DNA of 64,000 nt from Paludibacter sp. (lineage in GTDB: Bacteria; Bacteroidota; Bacteroidia; Bacteroidales; Paludibacteraceae), in contig JAMPAY010000005.1 of assembly GCA_023666945.1 (NCBI GenBank), forward strand, positions 1 to 64,000. Direction: 5' to 3'. The notes beneath the pieces are model-generated. The model ran no database searches and was not told where the DNA came from. It worked only from the letters and a program-made list of their open reading frames with translations. A program made the position numbers and the translations under genes. How positions within the stretch are numbered: the stretch's first letter is position 1; each line of letters begins with the position of its first letter. Positions 44,893 through 52,801 of this stretch are shown here, in pieces.

Positions 44893-46553
44893 AAGAGCAA
44901 TATCATTAGTTGAGCCATCATCACGCGTAGGAACATTGTTAGTGGGTACACTGTGGCATAGGCAACCGAAGCATTGTCATTCGTCTGCGATTGCGATACG
45001 GCATAAGCCAAGGCGGGAGGATCTGTCGTACTGCCTGCTATCATACCCATAAGAGTGAAATAGTCCACTTTCCCCCATTTGCGAGCAATAATACCGATAA
45101 TAATCAGAGGAATCAGAGTAATCAATATTCCATATAAAATCCATATCCAACCGCCTGCCATAATGGTAGGAACGAAACTGGCACCGGCACCTAAGCCTAC
45201 AGCGGCAAGGAACAGTGATATACCTATCTCGCGCACCATCATGTTCGCACTTGTAGTGGCAAAAGTAATCATATGATAGTACGGACCGAAACGCCCTATC
45301 AATATCGCTATTATGAGCGAACCGCCTGCCAAACCGAGTTTGAATGGAGAAGACAATCCCGGTAAGGCTATGGGTAATGTTCCTACTATCACACCCAATA
45401 CAATACCGAAGAATATCGGAAGCAGATTGGGTACATCCAAGCGTTTTAACTCATTACCGAATATCTCTGCTACTTTCTGTACATCATCTTTATCACCTAC
45501 CACCATAATGCGGTCGCCCAATTGCAAATGCAAGTCGGCTGTAGCCAACAAGTCTATACCGGCACGGTTTACACGGGTAATGGTTACGTGAAAACGGTTG
45601 GTGAGGTTCAGGTGGCGAATTTGTTTACCGTTCCATTCGGGTTTGGTTACAACTATACGACGCGATATCAGGTTCGAAGATGAATTTTGTTTATCTTCTT
45701 TCTGTTTCTCTGTGCAAGGACCGAGCAAAGCAAAAGTGTCCAAATGCTCTTTGTCGGTTAGAATACGAAGCATATCGCCTTGGCTGAATTGGCTATTGGC
45801 TTGTGGTACGGTTTCTGTGCCGTCTGCATGAATAATGCGCGATACTACCATGGTTACATTGCATACGTGATGCAGTTCCTGTATAGTCATTGTGCTTATC
45901 TGAGGATTGCTGACCTTTATGTCTATTACGATAGGTTCTTGTTGCTTGCCGATAACGGTTTTAAGTTGTTGTTCTTCCTTATCAGTACGAATCCTGAATA
46001 TCCATTTGATGAGTAATAGTGAGAATATAATTCCCAATACACCAAGCGGATAGGCTACTGCATAACCGGTCGCAATATCGGGTTGCGACATGCCGAATTT
46101 GTCGCTGAAAGCCTGTTGGGCGGCACCCAAACTCGGAGTATTGGTAATGGCACCCGACATAACACCAATCATCGTGGCCATGTCTTCACCGCTGATGCAG
46201 GCTATAATCCATGTACATATACAAGCCAATAAAACAATACCGGCAGCAAAGCCGTTCAATTTCAAACCGCCCTTACTGAACGATGAGAAGAACGACGGAC
46301 CAACCGACAAACCGATGGAGTAAACAAACAGTATAAGACCGAAGTCTTTTACAAAGTGTTCTACTTGCGGAATTAAACGTAGCCCGAAATGAGAAAAGAG
46401 GATACCGCAGAACAATATCCATGTAATACCTAAAGAGAACGATTTGATTTTGAGTTTCTCTGCCAAGAACAAACCGGCGGAGATAGTAAGCACTAGCACC
46501 AAAAGAGATTGAGTGATGCCGGGCTCCACAAACAAGGAGCGTAAATAGTCCAT
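44886..46553 (-). CDS. AspT/YidE-like membrane transporter with two RCK_C (TrkA_C) domains
   Basis: 555-residue inner-membrane protein of the aspartate:alanine exchanger family. An N-terminal block of about 5 membrane segments (LLVLVLTISAGLFLAEKLKI ... GAITNTPSLGAAQQAFSD) is followed by two cytosolic TrkA_C domains (about 195-285 and 285-375, the latter ending LQLGDRIMVVGDKDDVQKV). A second membrane block closes the protein (LPIFFGIVLGVIVG, GLAGGSLIIAILIGRFGPYY, GAGASFVPTIMAGG, GSTTDPPALAYAVSQS). The paired motifs GAITNTPSLGAA and GSTTDPPALAYA are hallmarks of the family. Substrate unknown. It lies upstream of and overlaps nrdG, and a -7 box (TACATTTG, minus strand) precedes it. Confidence 0.88.
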   Translation of the reverse strand: MDYLRSLFVEPGITQSLLVLVLTISAGLFLAEKLKIKSFSLGITWILFCGILFSHFGLRLIPQVEHFVKDFGLILFVYSIGLSVGPSFFSSFSKGGLKLNGFAAGIVLLACICTWIIACISGEDMATMIGVMSGAITNTPSLGAAQQAFSDKFGMSQPDIATGYAVAYPLGVLGIIFSLLLIKWIFRIRTDKEEQQLKTVIGKQQEPIVIDIKVSNPQISTMTIQELHHVCNVTMVVSRIIHADGTETVPQANSQFSQGDMLRILTDKEHLDTFALLGPCTEKQKEDKQNSSSNLISRRIVVTKPEWNGKQIRHLNLTNRFHVTITRVNRAGIDLLATADLHLQLGDRIMVVGDKDDVQKVAEIFGNELKRLDVPNLLPIFFGIVLGVIVGTLPIALPGLSSPFKLGLAGGSLIIAILIGRFGPYYHMITFATTSANMMVREIGISLFLAAVGLGAGASFVPTIMAGGWIWILYGILITLIPLIIIGIIARKWGKVDYFTLMGMIAGSTTDPPALAYAVSQSQTNDNASVAYATVYPLTMFLRVMMAQLMILLLC

Positions 46554-46579
46554 AAATAAGTTGCTTTTACCGTAAAAAA

Positions 46580-46587
46580 CAAATGTA
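46580..46587 (-). promoter_or_regulatory. -7 element (TACATTTG, minus strand) of the transporter-nrdG unit
   Basis: CAAATGTA on the plus strand reads TACATTTG on the minus strand, 27 bases before the transporter start. The -33 element is not evident. Confidence 0.4.
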
Positions 46588-46787
46588 ACAATTAAATATA
46601 AATGTTTTCAGCCAATACTGACTGCAAAATTACTGCTATTTTTGCGAATACACAAATGTAGGGCTGTGTGAAGATTGTTTTTACAAATCTACGTGGCAAG
46701 ATTTTGTCGAATGGGCATATCGCTACTATTCATCGGGGAAGACGCGGATTGTTAATAACTTTTCCGAAAAAAAATAAGAACGTGTGG

Positions 46788-46817
46788 TTGTATGTTCACA
46801 AAAATCTTATATCTTTG
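46788..46817 (+). promoter_or_regulatory. Promoter of nrdD (TTG-N19-TATCTTTG)
   Basis: TTG at 46788-46790 and TATCTTTG at 46810-46817 have the optimal 19-base spacing. The resulting leader to the start at 46990 is about 165 bases, long enough for regulation. Confidence 0.65.
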
Positions 46818-46912
46818 CCAGCGGAAAAGTCTTCAATCATGTCGGTTGCCGATTCAGTCTTAACTGCTTGTGGCTACCGGTTTTTCAAGAAACGAAGTCT
46901 GTTGCATTGATA

Positions 46913-46931
46913 CCTTCTTCCGCCAAGAAGG
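46913..46931 (+). other. Hairpin in the nrdD leader
   Basis: CCTTCTT (46913-46919) pairs with AAGAAGG (46925-46931) around a 5-base loop. No T-tract follows, so it is not a terminator; its role is unknown. Confidence 0.4.
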
Positions 46932-46989
46932 GGTAGGGCGCACACTCGCTTTTCCAAACAACGATACGAACTTAATAAAATCATACGAT

Positions 46990-49119
46990 ATGGAAACCTA
47001 CATTATCAAGCGTGATGGTAAGGAAGAGGTCTTTACCATTGAAAAAATAAAAGACGCTATCGCTAAATCATTCATTGCGTCCGATTCGTTTGCTACGCAA
47101 GAAATACTTACCTGTATTCTTGGGCATCTGCGTATTCACAACGGAATCAGTGTCGAAGAAATACAGAATCAGGTAGAGATGGCACTTATGCAGGAGGGCT
47201 ATTTCATGGTGGCGAAAAACTATATGCTCTATCGCAACCGCCATTCCGAAGATCGTGAAACGCGCGATAAATTAGATTTCCTTATCAACTATTGTGATGC
47301 TGTCAATCCTGCTACGGGCAGTAAGTACGATGCCAATGCTAATGTCGAGAAGAAGAATATCGCAACCTTGATTGGCGAACTTCCTAAATCCAACTATATT
47401 CGCCTGAATCGACGTCTGCTCACCGATCGTATCAAAACTATGTTCGGTAAAGAATTGGCGGATAAATACATGTCGTTGCTCAATCAGCACTTCATCTATA
47501 AGAACGACGAAACCAGTCTTGCCAACTATTGTGCCAGTATAACCATGTATCCTTGGCTAATAGGGGGAACCATATCTATTGGCGGCAACTCTACGCCTCC
47601 AACCAACCTCAAGTCTTTTTGTGGAGGTTTCATCAATATGGTTTTCATTGTCTCCTCTATGTTGAGTGGTGCTTGCGCTACGCCCGAGTTCCTTATGTAT
47701 ATGAACTATTTCATAGAGCAGGAATACGGTGAAGATTACTACAAGCATGCCGATGATGTGGTTGATATGTCACGCAAACACCGTACAATCGATAAAATGA
47801 TTACCGATTGTTTCGAACAAGTCGTCTATAGCATCAACCAACCCACCGGCGCACGCAATTTCCAAGCAGTGTTCTGGAATGTGGCTTACTACGATCGCTA
47901 CTATTTCGAAAGCCTCTTCGGTAATTTCTATTTCCCCGATGGCAGCCAACCACATTGGGATTCGCTCAATTGGTTGCAGAAACGTTTTATGCGTTGGTTC
48001 AATCAGGAACGTACCAAAACAGTGCTCACTTTCCCGGTCGAAACCATGGCATTGCTTGCTGAAGATGGCGATATCAAAGATAAAGAGTATGCCGATTTTA
48101 CTGCACAGATGTATGCCGAGGGACATTCTTTCTTCACCTATGTCAGCGACAATGCCGATTCGTTGTCTTCGTGTTGTCGTTTGCGCAACGAAATCACCGA
48201 CAATGGTTTCAGTTATACATTGGGAGCAGGTGGTGTCAGCACCGGCTCTAAAAGCGTGCTTACCATCAATCTCAATCGTGCCATACAGTATGCTGTACGC
48301 ATGAATATACCCTATCAAAGTTATGTGGAAGACATCGTTGATCTTATGCACAAAGTACAATTGGCATACAACGAAAATCTCAAGGCGTTGCAGGCAAAAG
48401 GCATGTTGCCTTTGTTCGATGCGGGATATATCAATATTGCCCGTCAATATCTTACTATTGGTGTCAATGGATTGGTGGAGGCTGCCGAGTTTTTGGGAAT
48501 GTCAATCAATGATAACGAAGAATATACTTCTTTTGTACAAGAAGTGTTGGGAATTGTCGAAAAACTCAATAAGCAGTACCGCACCAAAGAGGTTATGTTC
48601 AATTGCGAAATGATTCCGGCTGAAAACGTTGGGGTTAAACACGCTAAATGGGATAGGGAAGACGGATATATCGTTCCACGCGATTGCTACAATAGTTATT
48701 TCTATATTGTGGAAGATACGAGTCTTAATGTTATCGATAAGTTCCGATTGCATGGCAAGAAGTATATTGAGCATCTCACGGGTGGTTCTGCTTTGCATTG
48801 CAATTTGGAGGAACACCTCTCGCAGGCACAATATCGCCAATTGCTTCGTGTCGCTGCGCAAGAGAGATGCAACTATTTTACTTTCAATATCCCCAATACC
48901 GTCTGCAACGATTGTGGACATATCGATAAGCGTTATTTGCACGAGTGTCCAAAATGCCATAGTAAAAATGTCGACTACCTGACGCGTATTATAGGCTATC
49001 TTAAGCGGGTGAGCAATTTCTCGGCACCGCGTCAGAAAGAGGCGGCTTTGCGCTACTATGCCAATATGGAGCACAATAGCAATAAAGAACAGTTCCGTGA
49101 AACGCAACAAACGTGCTGA
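46990..49119 (+). CDS. nrdD: Anaerobic ribonucleoside-triphosphate reductase
   Basis: Class III reductase making deoxyribonucleotides without oxygen. The N-terminal ATP-cone (about 1-95: YIIKRDGKEEVFTIEKIKDA) gives allosteric control. The glycyl-radical core includes FCGGFINMVFIVSSMLSGAC, PTGARNFQAVFWNVAYYDRY and SSCCRLRNEI. The C-terminus has a zinc site with four Cys (C639, C642, C653, C656) and the radical loop RIIGYLKRVSNFS with Gly669. Start 46990 (METYIIKRDG) is chosen because it matches the ATP-cone N-terminus; the reading frame upstream is part of the leader. Length 709 is normal. Its activase gene nrdG is at 44434-44892 on the other strand. Confidence 0.95.
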   Translation: METYIIKRDGKEEVFTIEKIKDAIAKSFIASDSFATQEILTCILGHLRIHNGISVEEIQNQVEMALMQEGYFMVAKNYMLYRNRHSEDRETRDKLDFLINYCDAVNPATGSKYDANANVEKKNIATLIGELPKSNYIRLNRRLLTDRIKTMFGKELADKYMSLLNQHFIYKNDETSLANYCASITMYPWLIGGTISIGGNSTPPTNLKSFCGGFINMVFIVSSMLSGACATPEFLMYMNYFIEQEYGEDYYKHADDVVDMSRKHRTIDKMITDCFEQVVYSINQPTGARNFQAVFWNVAYYDRYYFESLFGNFYFPDGSQPHWDSLNWLQKRFMRWFNQERTKTVLTFPVETMALLAEDGDIKDKEYADFTAQMYAEGHSFFTYVSDNADSLSSCCRLRNEITDNGFSYTLGAGGVSTGSKSVLTINLNRAIQYAVRMNIPYQSYVEDIVDLMHKVQLAYNENLKALQAKGMLPLFDAGYINIARQYLTIGVNGLVEAAEFLGMSINDNEEYTSFVQEVLGIVEKLNKQYRTKEVMFNCEMIPAENVGVKHAKWDREDGYIVPRDCYNSYFYIVEDTSLNVIDKFRLHGKKYIEHLTGGSALHCNLEEHLSQAQYRQLLRVAAQERCNYFTFNIPNTVCNDCGHIDKRYLHECPKCHSKNVDYLTRIIGYLKRVSNFSAPRQKEAALRYYANMEHNSNKEQFRETQQTC

Positions 49120-49144
49120 TAAGCAAATATATCTAACCATTTAT

Positions 49145-49185
49145 AACGGGATGTCCTTTTGGGGGCATCCCGTTTCTATTTAATT
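49145..49185 (+). terminator. Terminator after nrdD
   Basis: AACGGGATG (49145-49153) pairs with CATCCCGTT (49166-49174), followed by a T-rich stretch (TTCTATTTAATTT). It ends the plus-strand nrdD transcript. Confidence 0.7.
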
Positions 49186-49230
49186 TATCTTCTCCATACA
49201 CGCCTTTTGTATCAGAGAATGTTCTTTTTC

Positions 49231-49292
49231 TAAAAAAAAGAATCGAAACAACATGGCATGGTAATCTAAGCGGACATGTTGTTTCGATTCTT
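49231..49292 (-). terminator. Terminator of the minus-strand lipoprotein gene
   Basis: An exact 18-bp inverted repeat (49238-49255 with 49275-49292, 19-base spacer) is followed, on the minus strand, by a run of eight T. It lies about 90 bases past the stop codon of the lipoprotein gene at 49382. Confidence 0.75.
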
Positions 49293-49381
49293 GGGAATAT
49301 AGAGGCAATAAACCGACTATAGCATCTTTCCTGCGTTACCGCAAGCAAACTATTTGCAGATCATATTCCTTTCGCTATTCA

Positions 49382-49828
49382 CTATTTTATGCGTTTCCAG
49401 CATTTGAAAGGTTGACCTACCGCTGCAGGATGCCATGTATAGTACAATTTGTCTTCGTTGCTGTTATAGACATAAAATTCTACAGTGGTGGCATTTTGTC
49501 CCACAAAAACGATACTGTCTTGTGCTCCGTAACTTTCATTTTCGAAAATATAGTCATCGCAATGTCCCGTTGTATAAGTACCCCAATCATAGAGTTCCCC
49601 ATCGTGAAATGTTTGCCATGTATTGTCTGATTCTATATAAAGTTGCTCTATAAACTCTGGTGTAATGGGTTGATATTGTACATCAACGGGGTCACACTCT
49701 TCCCAATGTCCGATAATGCTGTTGCCTTTTTCTATTGAGTCTACTGGACCTACCGTGTGCGTATTGCAAGAGAGTGTGAATACCGATACTATAACTCCCA
49801 AAACTAATTTGCTGAAATTCCTTTTCAT
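49382..49828 (-). CDS. Small lipocalin-like lipoprotein, function unknown
   Basis: 148-residue lipoprotein. The signal MKRNFSKLVLGVIVSVFTLSC places the lipidated Cys at 21. The mature part has an early GHWEECDPVDVQYQP stretch and a C-terminal alternation of aromatic strands (NATTVEFYVYNSNEDKLYYT, ending FKCWKRIK). This fits small lipocalin-like Bacteroidales lipoproteins in which a GxW motif opens the barrel. Monocistronic: own promoter candidate at 49994-50001 and own terminator at 49231-49292, both on the minus strand. ATG at 49828 is preferred over an upstream one because the signal peptide begins there. No catalytic residues are evident. Confidence 0.65.
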   Translation of the reverse strand: MKRNFSKLVLGVIVSVFTLSCNTHTVGPVDSIEKGNSIIGHWEECDPVDVQYQPITPEFIEQLYIESDNTWQTFHDGELYDWGTYTTGHCDDYIFENESYGAQDSIVFVGQNATTVEFYVYNSNEDKLYYTWHPAAVGQPFKCWKRIK

Positions 49829-49993
49829 TGTATTAAATGTTAAATGTTGAAATCGGATACTTTTTGTGAGAATGAACATGTCGCTATAACAATGTAACTT
49901 ACTAAAATGATTTTCTTTTTCATAACCATAACTTTTGGGGTGAATACTACTATAATTAAAATCTTATAATTTTTATATGCAACGATATTGCTG

Positions 49994-50001
49994 CAAAGGT
50001 A
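49994..50001 (-). promoter_or_regulatory. -7 element (TACCTTTG, minus strand) of the small lipoprotein gene
   Basis: CAAAGGTA on the plus strand gives TACCTTTG on the minus strand. The leader to the start at 49828 would be about 160 bases. A TTG (minus) lies 17 bases upstream, slightly short. Confidence 0.4.
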
Positions 50002-50456
50002 AAAAATATTTTATTATGCAAAATAAATGACTATATTTTTGTTTATATAAGAGCAAAAAGTGTGTTATTCTCGTTTTGTTGTGGAATATCTTTTTTTGTT
50101 ACTAATGGATATGTTTTGTTAATTTTCTACTTGCTATAATTGTTTGGTTTTAGTGATATTTATTATACAACAACAATACAACGGCATAAACGATGTTTCT
50201 GTTGTCGCAACGACGAAGTATAGTACATACGTTCAGAGTCTATATCCCTTTGCCGCCTCAGCGCAGTGTGCGTATAAAATCCCTCGCAAGGGCGTCAATA
50301 AAACGTACACTTTCCTTACCCTCAAACCGAGCGAAACTTGTTTTCGCGAGGTAGAGGAGGCAATGCGACGCAATTCAATGCCCGTAGGGAATTCCGTAGC
50401 GAAGCCATTAACCTGTTCTTCTTTATCTGCTTATGTTTCTTATACATCATATTCAA

Positions 50457-50491
50457 CAACAATTGAAACCAACATAGTGTTTCAATTGTTG
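50457..50491. repeat. Exact 13-bp inverted repeat with 9-base spacer
   Basis: CAACAATTGAAAC (50457-50469) and its exact reverse complement (50479-50491). There is no adjacent T-run on either strand, so a plain terminator is unlikely. It could be a protein-binding site or an RNA hairpin. Confidence 0.6.
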
Positions 50492-50566
50492 AGAGGAGTC
50501 GTTGCGAGGCGTTTTTAATGTGCAAACGCAGTGCACACATTCTGTAGCCGAGCAAACGACGACGAC

Positions 50567-50597
50567 TTGCGTATTCCAACCTTTTGCAGTATATTTG
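50567..50597 (+). promoter_or_regulatory. Promoter of recR (TTG-N20-TATATTTG)
   Basis: TTG at 50567-50569 and TATATTTG at 50590-50597 are spaced by 20 bases; the recR start is 12 bases after the -7 box. Confidence 0.6.
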
Positions 50598-50609
50598 CAT
50601 CGTGAAAAT

Positions 50610-51218
50610 ATGAACGAATATCCGTCTATATTATTAGAACGTGCAGTCAACGAATTTGCTTCATTGCCGGGATTGGGCAAAAAAACGGCACTAAGGCTTG
50701 TTCTGCACCTCCTGAGACGTTCGGAGGTAGAGGTCGATAATTTTGCTTCGGCAATTATCAAACTAAAAAAAGAGGTGCATTATTGCCGTATCTGCCACAA
50801 TATATCCGATACCGAAGTTTGTCCCATATGCAGTAGTCCGCGTCGGGAGCGGCAAACGGTTTGTGTGGTTGAAAATATACGCGATGTCATGTCGGTTGAA
50901 AATACGGGGCAATATCGTGGTTTGTATCATGTTTTGGGGGGAATTATCTCTCCTATGGATGGCATCGGACCGCGCGACTTGGAAATCGAATCGTTGGTTG
51001 AGCGCATTGCTGCAGAACAAATAGAGGAAGTCATTCTCGCGCTGCCTACCACTATGGAGGGAGATACTACCAATTTCTATATCTACAAACGGTTGCAACC
51101 TACGGGAGTAAAAGTGTCGCAGATAGCAAGAGGTGTTGCAGTCGGAGGTGAATTGGAGTACACCGATGAAATTACGCTTGGTCGCAGTATACTCAACCGA
51201 ACGGCTTTCAACGGATAA
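50610..51218 (+). CDS. recR: Recombination protein RecR
   Basis: Recombination mediator that, with RecO and RecF, loads RecA on gapped DNA. All family parts are present in 202 residues: helix-hairpin-helix ([17 protein letters not shown]), Cys4 zinc finger (C59, C62, C71, C74), Toprim domain ([36 protein letters not shown]) and C-terminal [23 protein letters not shown] 50610 fits the conserved N-terminus and lies just after the promoter; the longer frame upstream contains the promoter and is not translated. First gene of a short unit with three small genes. Confidence 0.96.
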   Translation: MNEYPSILLERAVNEFASLPGLGKKTALRLVLHLLRRSEVEVDNFASAIIKLKKEVHYCRICHNISDTEVCPICSSPRRERQTVCVVENIRDVMSVENTGQYRGLYHVLGGIISPMDGIGPRDLEIESLVERIAAEQIEEVILALPTTMEGDTTNFYIYKRLQPTGVKVSQIARGVAVGGELEYTDEITLGRSILNRTAFNG

Positions 51219-51253
51219 CGAATGTTGAATAAACATACATCAATCAATAACTT

Positions 51254-51703
51254 ATGGAAGATAAATTGGCTCGCAAACTCAATTGGTTATACTATGGCTT
51301 TTATGTCTTGTCTTGCCTGGTTGCCACCTTGTTTTGGTATCTCATTACGCGCCGGCAACTGCTTGCAATCGACCCGCAATCGGTGGTAGGAAATGTGGTG
51401 CAGTATGTCGTTATATGCTACGTTATCGCTTCTGTTCCCGGATGTCTGTATGCCTTTAAGCGGATATGTGAAAAAATAAAGTGCTTGCCCGACGATGTTA
51501 AATATCGTGCTTACTATAAATGGGCTGTTGTGCGCATTTGTCTTATCGGGTTGGGCATTGTCTTGGGGATTGTTGCATTCTATATCTTGGGAGCCTATCA
51601 GTCAATGATTTGGTGTGCAGCCATTGCTGCTTTAGGATTGTATTTTTGCAAACCCACTCCGCGAAAGATTCAGTTAGAACTTACCAACGATATTGTGCAA
51701 TAA
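51254..51703 (+). CDS. Small integral membrane protein, function unknown
   Basis: 149 residues with about four hydrophobic segments: YGFYVLSCLVATLFWYLI, VVQYVVICYVIASVPGCLYA, VVRICLIGLGIVLGIVAFYI and MIWCAAIAALGLYFC. Both ends are hydrophilic (MEDKLARKLN; KPTPRKIQLELTND), probably cytoplasmic. No known family motif recognised. It lies 35 bases after recR and 2 bases before the HAD-like gene, so it belongs to the same transcript. Similar small membrane proteins beside recR seem common in Bacteroidales, but I cannot assign a role. Confidence 0.75.
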   Translation: MEDKLARKLNWLYYGFYVLSCLVATLFWYLITRRQLLAIDPQSVVGNVVQYVVICYVIASVPGCLYAFKRICEKIKCLPDDVKYRAYYKWAVVRICLIGLGIVLGIVAFYILGAYQSMIWCAAIAALGLYFCKPTPRKIQLELTNDIVQ

Positions 51704-51705
51704 GT

Positions 51706-52119
51706 ATGGTTATAGCAGTCGATTTCGATGGTACTATCGTAACGCATGCCTATCCGCGTATAGGTAAGCCTGTTCCTTTCGCTATAGAGACTTTGCTCAA
51801 AATGCAACAGGAGGGGCATCATCAACTTATTCTTTGGACGGTGCGCGAGGGTGACTTGCTCAACGAGGCGGTCAATTATTGTCGAGCGCGTGGTTTGGTG
51901 TTCTATGCTGTCAATGCCAACTATCCGGAAGAACGTCCCGAAACACAGTCTTCACGCAAAGTGTCAGCCGATTTATATATCGACGACCGCTCTCTTGGGG
52001 GATTGCCCGATTGGGGCGTCATTTGGCAGATGGTGTCGTCCGGTCGTTGTTTTACTCCTCCGACAATAACCACAGTGTCGCCAGAGAAGTCATTTTGGCA
52101 ACGCTTGTTCAATCGTTAA
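51706..52119 (+). CDS. HAD-like small hydrolase
   Basis: 137 residues starting with the HAD motif DFDGT (MVIAVDFDGTIV; nucleophile D6, acid/base D8). LILWTVREG plays the motif-II Thr position, and ADLYIDDRS supplies the motif-IV acidic pair. There is no cap domain, as in short Bacteroides phosphatases of this type. Substrate unknown; a phosphorylated metabolite is likely. The start ATG 51706 is two bases after the previous stop codon and gives the typical HAD N-terminus. The next gene begins 5 bases after the stop. Confidence 0.85.
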   Translation: MVIAVDFDGTIVTHAYPRIGKPVPFAIETLLKMQQEGHHQLILWTVREGDLLNEAVNYCRARGLVFYAVNANYPEERPETQSSRKVSADLYIDDRSLGGLPDWGVIWQMVSSGRCFTPPTITTVSPEKSFWQRLFNR

Positions 52120-52124
52120 TCGCT

Positions 52125-52625
52125 ATGCTTGCCGATTCTTCCATACATTTGCGTAAAGTAGAGCCTTCCGACTTGCCCTTTCTCTATTTTGTGGAGAATG
52201 ATTCTACGCAGTGGCTTTCTTCTGATACGCACAACCCTTTGTCGCAAAAAGATTTGCGCGACTATATTGAGAGTTCTACGGGAGATGTTGTGCGTGATGG
52301 GCAGTTGCGTTTGATTGTGGAGTCTGTCCAAGAAGAAACTCTGGGCATTGTCGATTTGTTCGATGTCGATATTCTTAATTCCAAGGCTGCGGTGGGCATT
52401 TATGTTTTAGCCTCGGCAAGAGGAGAGGGGGTTGGGCTGCGTACACTTCGTTTATTGCAAGACTATGCTTTCTCTTTTTTAGGCTTACGCCAATTGTATG
52501 CGGTTGTGTCGCTTGCTAATCAAGAAAGTCTGTCTTTGTTTGCCAAAGCGGGTTTCCAACATACGGCCACTTTGCGTGCTTGGGTACGCGGCACCGATGC
52601 CGCCCTCTTCCAACTCTTTGCTTGA
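52125..52625 (+). CDS. GNAT-family N-acetyltransferase
   Basis: 166 residues with RimJ/SpeG-like features: IHLRKVEPSDLPFLYFVEND at the start, LRLIVESVQEETLGIVDLFD as central strands, VGIYVLASARGEGVGLRTLR as acetyl-CoA-binding motif A, and SLANQESLSLFAKAGFQHTA near the end. The acetyl-CoA loop (ARGEGVG) is conserved in form. ATG 52125 gives the family N-terminus; the longer frame upstream overlaps the HAD gene. Last gene of the recR unit. The acceptor (ribosomal protein, polyamine or small molecule) is not deducible. Confidence 0.85.
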   Translation: MLADSSIHLRKVEPSDLPFLYFVENDSTQWLSSDTHNPLSQKDLRDYIESSTGDVVRDGQLRLIVESVQEETLGIVDLFDVDILNSKAAVGIYVLASARGEGVGLRTLRLLQDYAFSFLGLRQLYAVVSLANQESLSLFAKAGFQHTATLRAWVRGTDAALFQLFA

Positions 52626-52748
52626 TATCGTTCTCCCTTAAACCGCTTTTCTCGCAACAACCGATATCGACTCTGAATAATAAGAATCCTTTTACATCAT
52701 TCAGCGTTGTTTCTGCTGCGGTTGCCCTGCGACCCTATACGGCACATT

Positions 52749-52778
52749 TTGTTGTATAAGAATTATTATGTATCTTTG
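52749..52778 (+). promoter_or_regulatory. Promoter of the amidase gene (TTG-N19-TATCTTTG)
   Basis: TTG at 52749-52751 and TATCTTTG at 52771-52778 with 19-base spacing, 23 bases before the start codon. Confidence 0.65.
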
Positions 52779-52801
52779 CAAGTTGAAAGATTTTTATAGA
52801 T

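Larger units (their letters stand above)
46554..46989. other. Divergent intergenic region between the transporter and nrdD
   Basis: 436 bases. It holds the minus-strand -7 box for the transporter (46580-46587), a plus-strand TATTTTTG (46637-46644, no -33 box), the better nrdD promoter (46788-46817), and a leader with a hairpin (46913-46931). A GTG-initiated 80-codon reading frame at 46668-46910 shows no family features and spans the promoter, so it is not called. Confidence 0.55.
49829..50609. other. Long intergenic region with inverted repeats, otherwise unexplained
   Basis: 781 bases. The left part is AT-rich and holds the minus-strand promoter of the lipoprotein gene. From about 50200 base composition becomes more balanced, with CCTCGC (50282-50287) able to pair with GCGAGG (50346-50351) and an exact 13-bp inverted repeat at 50457-50491. 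The right end holds the recR promoter. Overlapping 92-124 codon reading frames on both strands show no signal or family features and are not called. A structured RNA or a decayed gene is possible. Confidence 0.45.

Noticed and set aside
46668..46910. 80-codon GTG-initiated frame upstream of nrdD
   Set aside because: No motif, spans the nrdD promoter, and is better explained as leader and promoter DNA.
50144..50518. 124-codon frame upstream of recR
   Set aside because: Low-complexity composition, no signal or domain, and a comparable frame exists on the opposite strand. Kept as part of an unexplained intergenic region.
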